Positions 1 to 10,296 of a DNA stretch of 36,091 nucleotides are shown here, in pieces (the first letter of the stretch is position 1; each line of letters starts with the position of its first letter). The notes under the pieces are model-generated. The model ran no database searches, had not been told where the DNA came from, and saw nothing but the letters and a program-made list of their open reading frames with translations. Made by a program: the position numbers and the translations under genes. This stretch comes from Aureispira sp. GTDB lineage: Bacteria; Bacteroidota; Bacteroidia; Chitinophagales; Saprospiraceae. The DNA lies in the NCBI GenBank assembly GCA_024222455.1, contig JAAEPD010000515.1, positions 1-36,091 of the forward strand, given 5' to 3'.

Positions 1-610
1 ACCCATGCTTAAACCTGTGGCCGTAGCTGTGGTTTGTCCATTACCCCAATCGTAGCTATAGCCTAAGCTGCCTCCGTTGATTGTGGCCGTAGCTTCTCCA
101 TCTGTGCCACCAAAACAGTTAACATCAATTACAGCTACACTCCCCGTTAAGGCAGTTGGCTCTGTTATCGTGGTGCTTGCGGTGCTGGTACAGCCGTTGC
201 CGTCTGTTACTGTTACATCGTAATTGCCCGCTCCTAAGCCCGTTACCATCGAGTCGACTTGACCGCTGTTCCATTGGTAGCTATAGTTTAAAGTGCCGCC
301 ACTTGGCGTTACCGTTACGCTTCCATCTGTCCCTAAGTTACAACTTACTGCGCTGTTGCCTATGGTTGATACTAAAGTATCTGGCTCTGATAATTCAAAA
401 CTTTGAGAGACAGTACATCCTGCTGGATCTGTTAGGGTTATTTGATAAATACCATCTATTAGATTATTTATAGTACTATTGGTTTGGCCTGTAGACCAGT
501 TATAGCTATAACCAACCCCTAAATTTAGGGTAGCATCTCCATTATTAAATCCATAACAACTTGGATCATTCAATAGCATACTAGCAGCTACTGTTATACT
601 GTCTATTAGT
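1..610 (-). repeat. SprB-like 75-residue tandem repeats within the giant protein
   Basis: Three copies of a repeat with a YSYxW-xx-GQ core are seen. The first Tyr codon of the core begins at 510, 285 and 60, so the spacing is exactly 225 bases (75 residues) each time. Each copy also holds a 'G-x-Y-x-(I/V)-T-(L/V)-T-D' strand followed by a Cys. This matches the SprB repeat of gliding adhesins in Bacteroidota. More copies probably lie beyond base 1. Confidence 0.75.
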
Positions 611-3600
611 GTTGTGCTATCTACATTCACTACTATTATAGAATCACAACCATTGCTCGTTACAAAATTGAAGGTTGTACTTGTTCCTGGTTGTAAGATA
701 TTCCCATTATAATCCACAGTTTGATAGGGACATATAGTTGTGTCAATTACCAGCCTAAAGGTATCTAGAGCATTTACATTAACCGTCACAACAGAATCGC
801 AACCAGCTATGGTCTGCAAATTAAATACTGTAGAAGTATTGGCTTGTAAGTTGCTACCATTATAAGATAAAGTAGTTCCTAAACAGATTGCTGTATCTAT
901 AGTAATATTGAAAGTATCTAGCCCTGTTACATTAACTGTAACTAAAGAATCGCAACCACCAGCAGTTAGAATATTAAAGGTATTAGTGGTGTTTGGTTGT
1001 AGGATATTTCCATTATAATCAAAAGTGGTTCCTATACATATATTGGTATCAATTGTAGAATAAAAGGTGTCAATTGTGACTAAAATACTATCTCTAATAG
1101 TATCACCACAAACTGTTCTGCCTTCTGCCCAATATAAACCTCCTGTATTGACAATATAAGTAGAAGTTATTTGTCCATCTTGCCACAAGTAGCTATCAAA
1201 TCCAGCACCTGCATCTAAGGTTAGTGTACTATTTCGACAAATACTAGTGTCATTCCCTAAGTTTAAACTTGGTGGAATATAAATATAAGGTATACTATCT
1301 AGGTTATTGGTAAAATCACACTCAGGAACAGTTGTAATAGGAAAATCTGTAGCTAAGTTGTAAACAGGGGCTAAAGTGCCATTGTCGTTAGCTACTATAT
1401 AGTAAGTAGTTGCCAATTGAGGCGCTTTAATAGTAAGGGTCATGCAAGAATCCTTTTCTAAGTTTTGCCCTATTTCGTTTAGTTGTCCTACTAAAGTAGC
1501 AGCAGTATTGCTTGTAGGATCTCCACTATAAACTGCTATAGGGGTAGTACTTGACAAGACATTGCTACCAATATTACACAGTGTAATACTGATATTAACA
1601 CTATCATTAGCGCAAACGATAGAATCTACAGTAGTGACTACATCAGCAACAGGGAATGTAGGATTTCCATATTGACTCAAGAATGTGTTTAAGACTAAAC
1701 TATCCCCCACTAAATGTTGTCCTTGTGGAACAACGGGTATGGTTAAATCATCATTGACATGTGTATTGAAGTAAGAGAACTGATTCCATACCTTTCGAGA
1801 AGGCATCCATACTCTACTTACATCTCCATTACCATAAAGTTTAAGTTTATTGCCACAGGCAATAAGAATTTCGGTTTGCCCATCTCCATTAGCATCTACT
1901 ATAATAGGATATTCTATGTCCGTACCTGAAGAGCAACCAATGTTTGGAGACATTAAATTGGTTAAGGTACTTCCAGACAATATTCTTAAGGTTGTTTGAT
2001 CTCTGTAGACGACTTCGTTCGCTCCATTTCCATCAAAATCAAAAACAGTAAGCCCTGTACGAGAACCATCATTAACAGCAAGATTTGCTAAGGCTGAGAA
2101 CGTTTTGGTTGTTCTGTCAAACTTATAGGTATAGATTCCAGGGTGTAGATGGAAGGCAATTTCTAAATCTTTAGGTGCTGCATTATCTAAATCAGCGATA
2201 GCTATACGCCCTAAACCGATAGCTCCTGGTTGTGTCCGTGTAAACTCATCATAGGTGAGTCCTGTACGTGGGTTCCATGCTGAAATAGTAAAGCTATTGG
2301 CCGCTCCATTGCCCCAACCTGTGAGTACATCAAGCTGTCCATCAAAATCTAAATCTGCTACACTTGTAAATCCATCTTGAATAGTTGAGTTGGTTACTTC
2401 TACATTCATAGTACCAGATCCTGCTCCACTTCCTGCAGGAATATTTACACTATAAATCATATTGCCTGCCACTAACTCTAAACCATCACAGTCCGCACAG
2501 AAGCTACTTGGAAGCACATCTGCAATAACTGAACCTGTACTTATTCGCCCTAAATTCCCGCCACTCCAAGCAATAGCAGACCCTAGCGCATTGGCTGGAC
2601 CTCCTGAGGTAATTAAATCACCATTGATAGCATCATAAACTTCATTACCCACTACAATTTCTGGGCGTCCATCTGCATTAAAATCAGTAATATTAATAGA
2701 CATACTATGATATCGTTGTCCGTTGAATGGGTCATAATTGGTATAAGGTCCTAGCTGATCAGCAGCTATAAACACTTGATTGAAGCCACTAACTCCATCA
2801 TATTCATAACGAACTAATCGTTGATTTTGCCCTGCTGGATTGGTTGGCAATGTCAATGCAAAAATATCCCCAAAGCCATCATTGTCTACATCTGCAATTG
2901 CTATATTACCTGCTCTAGATGGAGCTATAGCTACACCATATGCTTTGTATTTGGTATTACCATTCAGTCCATCTAAAATATAAATGGTATCGTTCTCAGC
3001 AAAAACAACTTCGGGTGTACAATCTCCATCTAACTCTCCTACTACTGGTGTGAGTGCTGCAGAGGTATTGATATCTATAGAGGATTCCCATGTTGTGTTT
3101 AGTTGCCAAGAAGTGGCTGGTGTTGGGCTAAATTGGCATTGGCTACATATGTTATACATTGGACCATTGCAAACTAATGGGTTGCAAGGACAATCGGGGT
3201 CAAAATAATCGATAAGTCCATCTCCATCATCATCTATTCCATTACCACAAATCTCTGGTTGACAAATGGGGTCTACGGTTACTAGCATACTATCTATGGT
3301 AACACAACCCGCTGAATTGGTTACTACAATTTCATAAAGCCGATCGGTAGTAGGATATACTTTGACATCATTACAAGTATTGCAGTTTATATCTTGATTG
3401 GGTACCCATTGAACGGTATATGCTGGGTTGATACTTAGATTTAGGGTATCGCCTAAGCATAATGTAGTATCTGGTAAATCTATAATACCAAAAGGTTCTA
3501 CTATTAGATTCACACTGTCTCGAAGGGTATCACCACAATGGGTTATAGCCTCCACCCAATATAATCCTGAGGTAGTAGCTGTATAAATAGAATCAGGATT

Positions 3601-6600
3601 CCCATCTTGCCAACGATAACTTGAAAAACCACTGTTGGCCTCAAATTGGGCGACTCCATTTTGGCAAATGGTGGTATCTGGCCCTAGTTCTAAAGTAGGA
3701 GTAAAATATATAAATACAGCACTATCTATATTATTGGAAAAATCACATTCTGCTATTGTGGTGATTGGAAAATCCGTGACCAAATCATAAATTGGTGCTA
3801 ATGAACCATCATCATTGACAACTACATAATAGTTAGTCTCCTTGGCTGCTCTTATCGTCAATGTCAGACAAGAATCTTTCTCTACATTTTGACCTAATGT
3901 ATAAATAGGTGCAATAGAGCTTGCACTTGTGCTTAGAGTTGGATTAGCATTATAGATGCTAATTGGTGTTTGGAAGGATAAAACATTATCCCCTTCATTA
4001 CAAATTGTGATGGTGACATCTATACTATCTCCCATACACATTAAAGTATCTATATGAGCAGTTGCATCAGGTACTGGCAATAATGGGTCAGAATATTGGT
4101 TCAAGAAATTATTAAGTATAAAACTATCCTTAACAATATGATGTGCTTGTTGCTCTACAGGAATGGATAAATCATCATTCACATTTACATTAAAATACGC
4201 ATGTTGATTCCAAATGCTTCGAGCAGAAGCCCATGGTGCTGCATCTGATTCAAAAAGAGAAACTCGCCCAACATTCACATTAGAAGAAGTTCCTCCACAA
4301 TGACAGGTAATCTCGGCTTGACCATCATTATCCACATCTGCCACTGCGGGATAATCTACAACTGTCCCTGAAGCACAAGCGAATGTTGTTAGTATAGTTC
4401 CTGTACTACCATTAATAATCTGAAAATTACTTTGATCTCTATAGACTATTTCTTTTTGTCCATTATTATCAAAATCAAAGGCAGTACATCCTGTAGCTCC
4501 TGAGGCATCTCCATTATTCAAAGACCACAATATAGACATGTTATTATCTAGCACATGTAATCTTCCTCCTCCTGATCGACCTGTACAAACAGCTATTTCA
4601 AGTTCATTATCTCCATCAAAATCAGCTATATTCGGCCGTCCTATAGGGAATGTACTTGAAGAATAAGCCCAAAATGGTCTAACTAAAGCTTGTGTCTTTG
4701 GATTCCAGACATAAACACCTCGCTCATTGGTTGAGATATTGTATCCAGCAACTACAACATCCAAATTACCATCTAAATCAAAATCTGCCACACTGGTATA
4801 CCCATCACCATAGCCTGCCATTGTTTTCACTACGGTCATTGAATTCAATGCAGCATTAGTATAAGATGCAATATTGACAGCATAAACATCTGGCCCTGCT
4901 ACTAACTCTAATCCATTACAATCGGGGTTTCCTGCACAATCAGAAACTTCCAATAGGTTAGCACCAACTACTAGCCCTCCTACTCCATAATCAATACACT
5001 TTCCTCTAGCTCCTGTTCCTGTTGCTAACAACAGTCCGTTGCTACTACTATATATTTTTCTACCATAGACAATTTCAGGAATTCCGTCCTCATTAAAATC
5101 ATAAATACCTGGTGTATTATCACCTGGATCTATAGTGATTGCTACAGACCATTTCAAGGTACCATCATGCTCATAAACACAAAGGTTATTGCCTTGCTTG
5201 ATAACAATCTCTCCTTCTGGATCTGCATCTAAGTTTCCAATAGCAGGATATCCATTTGAGTTTGTAGGACTACCTGAATTATAAGTATATTTAACCGCTC
5301 CATTTTGTCCATTAAAAGCATAACCTGCCCCATCTGACCTAAATCCAATAACTTCTGTATTCCCATCATTATCAACATCTCCAATAGCACTTACTCCCCA
5401 GTTCGTTACATTTTGGGCAGATTGCCAAGTTTGTTTAATGGAGAAGGATGGTGACAAGAAAGTATCTACACAAGATACATTAGGACAAGTATTGTAATAA
5501 TTATCTTCACAACTAGCACAGCAATCAGGATCATAGCAATCAATTAAGCCATCACCATCATCATCAATTCCATTGTCGCAGATTTCGGTAAGGCAAGGAG
5601 TTGCACATATAGTAGTGACTTGGTTGGTGGCATTAAGGCCAATATCAGCAACTGTATTACCAATTGTTTGATTGGTTGTTGTTAGGACAGCATTTCCAGT
5701 TGTTATGCTAATAGTTTGGTCAAATGGGGTGTATGGACTTTCTGAACAGTTGGTATTTCCTGCTGTATCTGCTTTGACAATATATAAATCTTGCCCTCCA
5801 AATCCAGTCCCTGAAGTAATACCTACAGAAATAAAACTCCCATTAGGTGATACTTCTAAGCTTCTAGATTGTTCATTTACAGTAGAACTTCCATATCTTT
5901 TAGCCCAACGTAAAGACCCATTATCGTTGAGTCGAAGCACTCTAAAATCTTGGCTTGAACTGTTGTCCACCAAGTGCATTAGGTATCCATCATTGTCAAC
6001 TTCTTTTAAACTATAACATCTATGATTTTCGCCTAATGAACCATAAGCTCTAGACCATAATACACTTCCTGATGTATCCATCTTACAAACAAACCCTTTG
6101 TGGTTACCAGAAGCAATGCTATTAGTCCAAGTGTTATCGTAAGCGATAAGGTTACCATCATTTGTATAAATAATTTTATTAAACCCATCGTTTTGAGTAG
6201 ATCCATAAGTTTTTGACCACAATAAGTTACCCAATCCATCTGTTTTGATAATAAGCCCATCGTGTATACCTGCTCCTGTTGCGGCATTAGAAGTACCCAC
6301 TGCAACTATATCTCCATTGGGAAGTACTTCTAAACCTGTCAACCATTCTCTTGATGAGCTTGAATAGGTTTTTGCCCAAATAGTATTTCCACTAGGATCT
6401 AATCTCATCAGGCCGCAAGTTTCTAAGTTATCCCAAGAAGAAGATATTATATAATCGCCATTGGCTGCAAGAACTATATCTCTCGCTAAATCAATTCCAG
6501 TTCCTCCATAGGTTTTGGACCACAAAACAGTTCCATTGGGATCAATTTTCACTACATATTGATCTTGATTAGAAGCTACTGTTGAAGCCCCTACTAATAG

Positions 6601-9600
6601 ATAAGACCCATCACTATTTTGCACTCCACTTCGAAAGAATTGATCACCTATATTTCCTATGGCTTTAGACCATTGTTCTGTTCCATCATAATCTATTTTT
6701 AAAAGATAACCATCCTGGCCTCCACTTCCAAAACTAGTGGTATGCCCTATCGCCAAAAAACCTCCATCTTGAGTATTTATAATCTTAACAGGTATATCAT
6801 TTCCTATTCCTCCATAAAACTTTTGGAAAGCACCATGATCACAGGTCGAGATACAACTACTATCCTCAGAAAAATCAAACACTGATTGCCCAAAAGGGTA
6901 TAAGGCATTCCCTTCATAAATAGCATAAGGGTAGTTCTTGCCTGTAAGCGGATCACTTAATTGGTAAATAAGGCTGGTGTCTGCACAAAATGTAAGGGTA
7001 TCGGGGCATTGGTCAACTAAGAAACTTTGAAGTACAGTGCCTGATGTATCTTTTAGTTCTAATGTGTAGGCGGTGGTATCACAGGTATTATAACAATCTA
7101 GTTTTTGGACAATAAGCTCTACTTCTCTAAACTGCGAAAGCAAATAATTGTAACCATCTATTTGGTCTGGTAATATCCGAACTATTCCTGCTTGCACTTT
7201 TAAGTTGGGTTCTGCTAGGGTAGCTAAACTGATCTCTGAAGGCACTAGATTTTGGGGTAAAAAATTATTGGGATCAGGAACTACATACAAGCTATCTGTA
7301 CCTCGTTTGGCAAAATAAAGATTGCCATCATAACAAGATTCTAATGCACTAATAGCATTATAACTATTCAAACAAGTAGGGTTTCCACTGGTTGAACAAC
7401 CTGCTCCAGAAGTCATATTGATAGTACCTGGAGGACGCTGAACTTGTAACCGTACTTCTAAAGGATTGGTATTTAAATCAATTTGACCTAAGTATGTAAT
7501 ATTTGTTAGACCTCCTCCTGCATATCCTCCAGCATTGAAATACAAGAATCGTCCATTAGGACTAAATTCTATATTTCCGACTTTCTTTTCCATATTTCGC
7601 AAAAAGCCTAAAGGATATGTGGCATTGGTAGCAACTAAATCTACTTCTCCACTGGTCGGAAATACACTTGATTGGTCTTGAGGTCCTCCATCAGGTTGTA
7701 AGATCAAATCGCCTAAAACTAAAGGTATTGCTCCCACATTAGAAAAAGTAGTTGCATCAAAAATGACTATGTCAGTCCAATTATCGGATTGGTTTCGACA
7801 AACTACAGCTATACGATCCTCTGTTGGACTTAGCTCTACAGGAGAGCCTGCAGGTCCTAGATTCCACCATGTAGCAGGTACATTTCCTGTATTGGTACTA
7901 AATGTAATTCCTGTATTATCGATTAAAAAGCGATCTAAAGAAATATTAGATGCACCACTCGCTCTCTGACACAGATAAAGATAGTGTTGATTAGGATTCC
8001 CATTGACTGTGCGTGAAACAGCTGCACCATCTGTATAGGTATAAGTATTGCCCAAATTATCCATTAAGGCTTGGTCTCTCAACAAGATATTCAAGGTGTT
8101 TCCTACTAACTGGACTCTAGAATACAACCAATTGGCAGGGGTGTAAGCTGCATTACTAGCTGGTGCTCCTACATCACTAGTCCACTGTTTGTATATAATA
8201 TACCATTGATCAGAGGTTTGAGGTACAGGAACGACTTGGAGTTCTTGCCCTCCACGAACAGCATTGAGGCCTGGGGCATTTGCTGTGGTATTGGTTAATA
8301 AAGGTGTACCATCTGCTGCATATATATACAAGTTATTCATGTTGCTACTTCCTGTATGCAATGCAAAAAAGGCTAATTGACCACATTCGTTAAATGCAGC
8401 CCCTGTTTGCCCCCCATTTACATTAGTATTAGGGATTTGCCCTATAACAGGAGCTGTAGTATCACGCCAATCTACTGATTGAGCCAATACATTTCCATAT
8501 ACAGCCAAAGGCCATACAGGCAATCCTGTCTGCGGTGTGGCATTTTGGGTAACTGTGATAATAGTAGTCTGTGAAGTATCTGTACAAATCCCATCGCTTA
8601 CTACCAAAAAGACATCATAAGTACCTATTCCAGATGGAGCAAAAGTGAAATTAGGCATAATTGCAGAGGATACTCCATTAACAAACCATTCATTGCTTGT
8701 ATTTCCTACAGATGTATTCGAAAATAAAACAACATCTCCTGGAGAAACTTGTGTAGTGTTGACAGTATAACTAGCCTGTGCTGCACAAGAAACGGTAATC
8801 TGTATAGAATCTGATGCTGTACAATTAGGGTCGCCATTATCTGATTGCAATAATACGGTATAAATACCTGGGGTATTGAAGGTGTTGTTGCTATTGGTTG
8901 TTGTAGCAAAAGACACTCCATCTATAAACCATTCATGGCCAGTTGCACCTGTAGTTGTATTGGTAAAAATCACATTGGTTCCTGCTGCTATATTGGTAGA
9001 ACTTGCCGAAAAAGCTATAGTAATTGGGTTAGTACATGCAGACATACACCCTTGAGAATTTAACAAACTTGCTCTAGTCCCTGTCAAGAAGAAATGCATA
9101 CGATCTTTTTGGCCTTGCGTAAATCGATCATAACATTGTAATCTAGAATAGTCCATATAGTTTTCGATCATGTCTAACTGGTCGCCTAGACCTCCCATAG
9201 TTGTAGGGCGAAATGGGTTATTAGGAGAAGTATCATCTTCATCGGTAGAACAAGAACTACTTGGGGCAGAACAAGGTGGTCTTGCTGTAGTATTGTCTGG
9301 GGGAGTATCGCAAACACGATCATTGTCTGCCAAACAATCATTATTGACACAACCATCTTGAAAGGTGTGATATAAGCCCATGTAATGCCCCATCTCATGA
9401 ACCAAAACTTTGGTATTATCAGTAGAAGCTCCCATATAACTAGACTCTACTACTATTCCATCTATATTGCCCCCATGAGCAGAAGGGAAGTATGCATATC
9501 CAGCAACACCACCTGCTATACTATTGACTGTCCAAATATTGATATACTGTGTAGGATCCCAGCGAGATAAGTTTTTAAGCGCTAAATCCTGTGTATTCAT

Positions 9601-10119
9601 ATTCATATTTGCCAATGGCGAAACAATATGATTAATACCATTGGTACTATTGCCTGCAGGATCTCGTTGTGCTAAACAAAAAGCAATTTCTACATCTACT
9701 CCTGTAGCAGGATTGTAAACACCCACATTTTCAAAAGCATCATTCAGGTGTTGTATAGCATCTTCAACTTGCGTAATAGCAATATTTCCAAGGCCGTTGT
9801 TATGTACTACATGTACTACCACAGGAATGGTGTAGATTGCTCTTGTTCCATAAAACTGATGTCCTTTTTGCTGAAGCTTATATAAAATGGCTTCTAGGCT
9901 ATCTTGCTTTTGTTTCAGTATTGGATAACTCTGTGTTAGTTGAGCTTGCAATTGGTCAAAACCACAAAAATCACCATTGCTGTGCGTGTGGGTTGTGTGT
10001 TGATGATCATGGGTTGAATGATCCTGAGTATCAGAGTTCACATTTTTGGGAAAAGAATTGACTCCTAATACAGTTAGACTAACAAATGTAAGTAGTCCAA
10101 AAAGTAATTTTAAGTTCAT
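1..10119 (-). CDS. Giant secreted M43 metalloprotease/adhesin (C-terminus beyond window)
   Basis: The frame stays open from ATG at 10119 to base 1 (3,373 codons, no stop); I checked the frame at about 9400, 8030, 6330, 3000, 1540 and 60. Order: signal peptide (1-20); His-rich stretch (34-46); M43 pappalysin-like protease with zinc motif HEMGHYMGLYH (241-251) and Met-turn MDYS (M322); two PKD-like domains (about 360-525); a propeller-like region; a second propeller with recurring WSKTYG-type strands (about 1100-1450); two 777-residue modules, each opening with NGIDDDGDGLID and holding FG-GAP/VCBS-like repeats, a CARDB-like and an Ig-like part; three 51-residue repeats; at least three SprB-like repeats. 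Such proteins are exported and held at the surface or released by T9SS; the sorting domain, if present, is off-window. Likely role is protein degradation plus adhesion or gliding; substrate unknown. Protease identity is firm, the rest is family-level inference. Confidence 0.9.
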   Translation of the reverse strand, partial: MNLKLLFGLLTFVSLTVLGVNSFPKNVNSDTQDHSTHDHQHTTHTHSNGDFCGFDQLQAQLTQSYPILKQKQDSLEAILYKLQQKGHQFYGTRAIYTIPVVVHVVHNNGLGNIAITQVEDAIQHLNDAFENVGVYNPATGVDVEIAFCLAQRDPAGNSTNGINHIVSPLANMNMNTQDLALKNLSRWDPTQYINIWTVNSIAGGVAGYAYFPSAHGGNIDGIVVESSYMGASTDNTKVLVHEMGHYMGLYHTFQDGCVNNDCLADNDRVCDTPPDNTTARPPCSAPSSSCSTDEDDTSPNNPFRPTTMGGLGDQLDMIENYMDYSRLQCYDRFTQGQKDRMHFFLTGTRASLLNSQGCMSACTNPITIAFSASSTNIAAGTNVIFTNTTTGATGHEWFIDGVSFATTTNSNNTFNTPGIYTVLLQSDNGDPNCTASDSIQITVSCAAQASYTVNTTQVSPGDVVLFSNTSVGNTSNEWFVNGVSSAIMPNFTFAPSGIGTYDVFLVVSDGICTDTSQTTIITVTQNATPQTGLPVWPLAVYGNVLAQSVDWRDTTAPVIGQIPNTNVNGGQTGAAFNECGQLAFFALHTGSSNMNNLYIYAADGTPLLTNTTANAPGLNAVRGGQELQVVPVPQTSDQWYIIYKQWTSDVGAPASNAAYTPANWLYSRVQLVGNTLNILLRDQALMDNLGNTYTYTDGAAVSRTVNGNPNQHYLYLCQRASGASNISLDRFLIDNTGITFSTNTGNVPATWWNLGPAGSPVELSPTEDRIAVVCRNQSDNWTDIVIFDATTFSNVGAIPLVLGDLILQPDGGPQDQSSVFPTSGEVDLVATNATYPLGFLRNMEKKVGNIEFSPNGRFLYFNAGGYAGGGLTNITYLGQIDLNTNPLEVRLQVQRPPGTINMTSGAGCSTSGNPTCLNSYNAISALESCYDGNLYFAKRGTDSLYVVPDPNNFLPQNLVPSEISLATLAEPNLKVQAGIVRILPDQIDGYNYLLSQFREVELIVQKLDCYNTCDTTAYTLELKDTSGTVLQSFLVDQCPDTLTFCADTSLIYQLSDPLTGKNYPYAIYEGNALYPFGQSVFDFSEDSSCISTCDHGAFQKFYGGIGNDIPVKIINTQDGGFLAIGHTTSFGSGGQDGYLLKIDYDGTEQWSKAIGNIGDQFFRSGVQNSDGSYLLVGASTVASNQDQYVVKIDPNGTVLWSKTYGGTGIDLARDIVLAANGDYIISSSWDNLETCGLMRLDPSGNTIWAKTYSSSSREWLTGLEVLPNGDIVAVGTSNAATGAGIHDGLIIKTDGLGNLLWSKTYGSTQNDGFNKIIYTNDGNLIAYDNTWTNSIASGNHKGFVCKMDTSGSVLWSRAYGSLGENHRCYSLKEVDNDGYLMHLVDNSSSQDFRVLRLNDNGSLRWAKRYGSSTVNEQSRSLEVSPNGSFISVGITSGTGFGGQDLYIVKADTAGNTNCSESPYTPFDQTISITTGNAVLTTTNQTIGNTVADIGLNATNQVTTICATPCLTEICDNGIDDDGDGLIDCYDPDCCASCEDNYYNTCPNVSCVDTFLSPSFSIKQTWQSAQNVTNWGVSAIGDVDNDGNTEVIGFRSDGAGYAFNGQNGAVKYTYNSGSPTNSNGYPAIGNLDADPEGEIVIKQGNNLCVYEHDGTLKWSVAITIDPGDNTPGIYDFNEDGIPEIVYGRKIYSSSNGLLLATGTGARGKCIDYGVGGLVVGANLLEVSDCAGNPDCNGLELVAGPDVYAVNIASYTNAALNSMTVVKTMAGYGDGYTSVADFDLDGNLDVVVAGYNISTNERGVYVWNPKTQALVRPFWAYSSSTFPIGRPNIADFDGDNELEIAVCTGRSGGGRLHVLDNNMSILWSLNNGDASGATGCTAFDFDNNGQKEIVYRDQSNFQIINGSTGTILTTFACASGTVVDYPAVADVDNDGQAEITCHCGGTSSNVNVGRVSLFESDAAPWASARSIWNQHAYFNVNVNDDLSIPVEQQAHHIVKDSFILNNFLNQYSDPLLPVPDATAHIDTLMCMGDSIDVTITICNEGDNVLSFQTPISIYNANPTLSTSASSIAPIYTLGQNVEKDSCLTLTIRAAKETNYYVVVNDDGSLAPIYDLVTDFPITTIAECDFSNNIDSAVFIYFTPTLELGPDTTICQNGVAQFEANSGFSSYRWQDGNPDSIYTATTSGLYWVEAITHCGDTLRDSVNLIVEPFGIIDLPDTTLCLGDTLNLSINPAYTVQWVPNQDINCNTCNDVKVYPTTDRLYEIVVTNSAGCVTIDSMLVTVDPICQPEICGNGIDDDGDGLIDYFDPDCPCNPLVCNGPMYNICSQCQFSPTPATSWQLNTTWESSIDINTSAALTPVVGELDGDCTPEVVFAENDTIYILDGLNGNTKYKAYGVAIAPSRAGNIAIADVDNDGFGDIFALTLPTNPAGQNQRLVRYEYDGVSGFNQVFIAADQLGPYTNYDPFNGQRYHSMSINITDFNADGRPEIVVGNEVYDAINGDLITSGGPANALGSAIAWSGGNLGRISTGSVIADVLPSSFCADCDGLELVAGNMIYSVNIPAGSGAGSGTMNVEVTNSTIQDGFTSVADLDFDGQLDVLTGWGNGAANSFTISAWNPRTGLTYDEFTRTQPGAIGLGRIAIADLDNAAPKDLEIAFHLHPGIYTYKFDRTTKTFSALANLAVNDGSRTGLTVFDFDGNGANEVVYRDQTTLRILSGSTLTNLMSPNIGCSSGTDIEYPIIVDANGDGQTEILIACGNKLKLYGNGDVSRVWMPSRKVWNQFSYFNTHVNDDLTIPVVPQGQHLVGDSLVLNTFLSQYGNPTFPVADVVTTVDSIVCANDSVNISITLCNIGSNVLSSTTPIAVYSGDPTSNTAATLVGQLNEIGQNLEKDSCMTLTIKAPQLATTYYIVANDNGTLAPVYNLATDFPITTVPECDFTNNLDSIPYIYIPPSLNLGNDTSICRNSTLTLDAGAGFDSYLWQDGQITSTYIVNTGGLYWAEGRTVCGDTIRDSILVTIDTFYSTIDTNICIGTTFDYNGNILQPNTTNTFNILTAGGCDSLVTVNVTGLDTFNITIDTAICLGTTLSYNGSNLQANTSTVFNLQTIAGCDSVVTVNVNALDTFRLVIDTTICPYQTVDYNGNILQPGTSTTFNFVTSNGCDSIIVVNVDSTTLIDSITVAASMLLNDPSCYGFNNGDATLNLGVGYSYNWSTGQTNSTINNLIDGIYQITLTDPAGCTVSQSFELSEPDTLVSTIGNSAVSCNLGTDGSVTVTPSGGTLNYSYQWNSGQVDSMVTGLGAGNYDVTVTDGNGCTSTASTTITEPTALTGSVAVIDVNCFGGTDGEATATINGGSLGYSYDWGNGQTTATATGLSMG
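612..1080 (-). repeat. Three 51-residue tandem repeats (153-base period)
   Basis: Three consecutive units share the pattern 'IDT-x-IC-x-GTT-x-x-YNG-N-x-LQ-x-x-T-x-x-FN', ending in 'GCDS-(I/L/V)-VTVNV'. The shared core 'tacatt' lies at 622, 775 and 928, which is exactly 153 bases apart. The units differ at many third positions and some residues, so the duplication is not recent. Such units are common linkers in giant T9SS proteins; each has a conserved Cys pair that may form a disulfide. Confidence 0.7.
1070..3243 (-). repeat. 777-residue module, copy 2 (C-terminal copy)
   Basis: This copy repeats the layout of the preceding one: NGIDDDGDGLID, 'DPDC', FG-GAP/VCBS-like strands, 'NVNDDLTIPV', CARDB-like 'LCNIGSNVLS' and Ig-like 'SYLWQDG'. 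By eye roughly 40-50% of residues match copy 1 in the second half, so the duplication is old. It ends in the three 51-residue repeats rather than in another NGIDDDGDG unit. Confidence 0.7.
3244..5574 (-). repeat. 777-residue module, copy 1 (N-terminal copy)
   Basis: The module opens with NGIDDDGDGLID (Asn codon 5574-5572), an Asp-rich calcium-binding-like loop, followed by 'DPDC'. Then come about 400 residues of FG-GAP/VCBS-like strands with repeated 'D-x-D-x-D-G/N-x-x-E/D' loops, a segment around 'NVNDDLSIPV', a CARDB-like part with 'ICNEGDNVLS', and an Ig-like part with 'SYRWQDG'. The equivalent Asn codon of copy 2 is at 3243, exactly 2,331 bases away. A second short Ig-like part (about 3490-3280) closes this copy. 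Confidence 0.75.
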
Positions 10120-10296
10120 GATTTTCAAATTTGGGTTCAGTATCTGAATATAGTCAATAGGGTTTTATTTGACTTATATTTAATATAACGAAAAAAGGCT
10201 ATTATTCCGTATTAAAATTTTTGCATGAGCAAAAATCGTCAATCTACCATTATTTTTAGAACCTAAAAAAGCCTATTTATTTAATCCCAAACCAAA

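Noticed and set aside
156-473. Plus-strand frame of 105 codons (and similar ones at 2984, 5672, 7763, 9170, 9385 and 9837)
   Set aside because: They lie antisense to the giant protease frame, have low-complexity composition and no recognisable domain. The minus-strand frame is continuous and domain-rich.
612-1080. CRISPR-like regular repeats
   Set aside because: The 153-base periodicity is protein-coding tandem repetition with gradual divergence across the whole unit, not short identical repeats with unique spacers.
6033-6305. Minus-strand frames overlapping the giant gene in another phase (also 8706-8921 and 9186-9398)
   Set aside because: They are out of phase with the long continuous frame, have no family resemblance, and are caused by the repetitive coding sequence.
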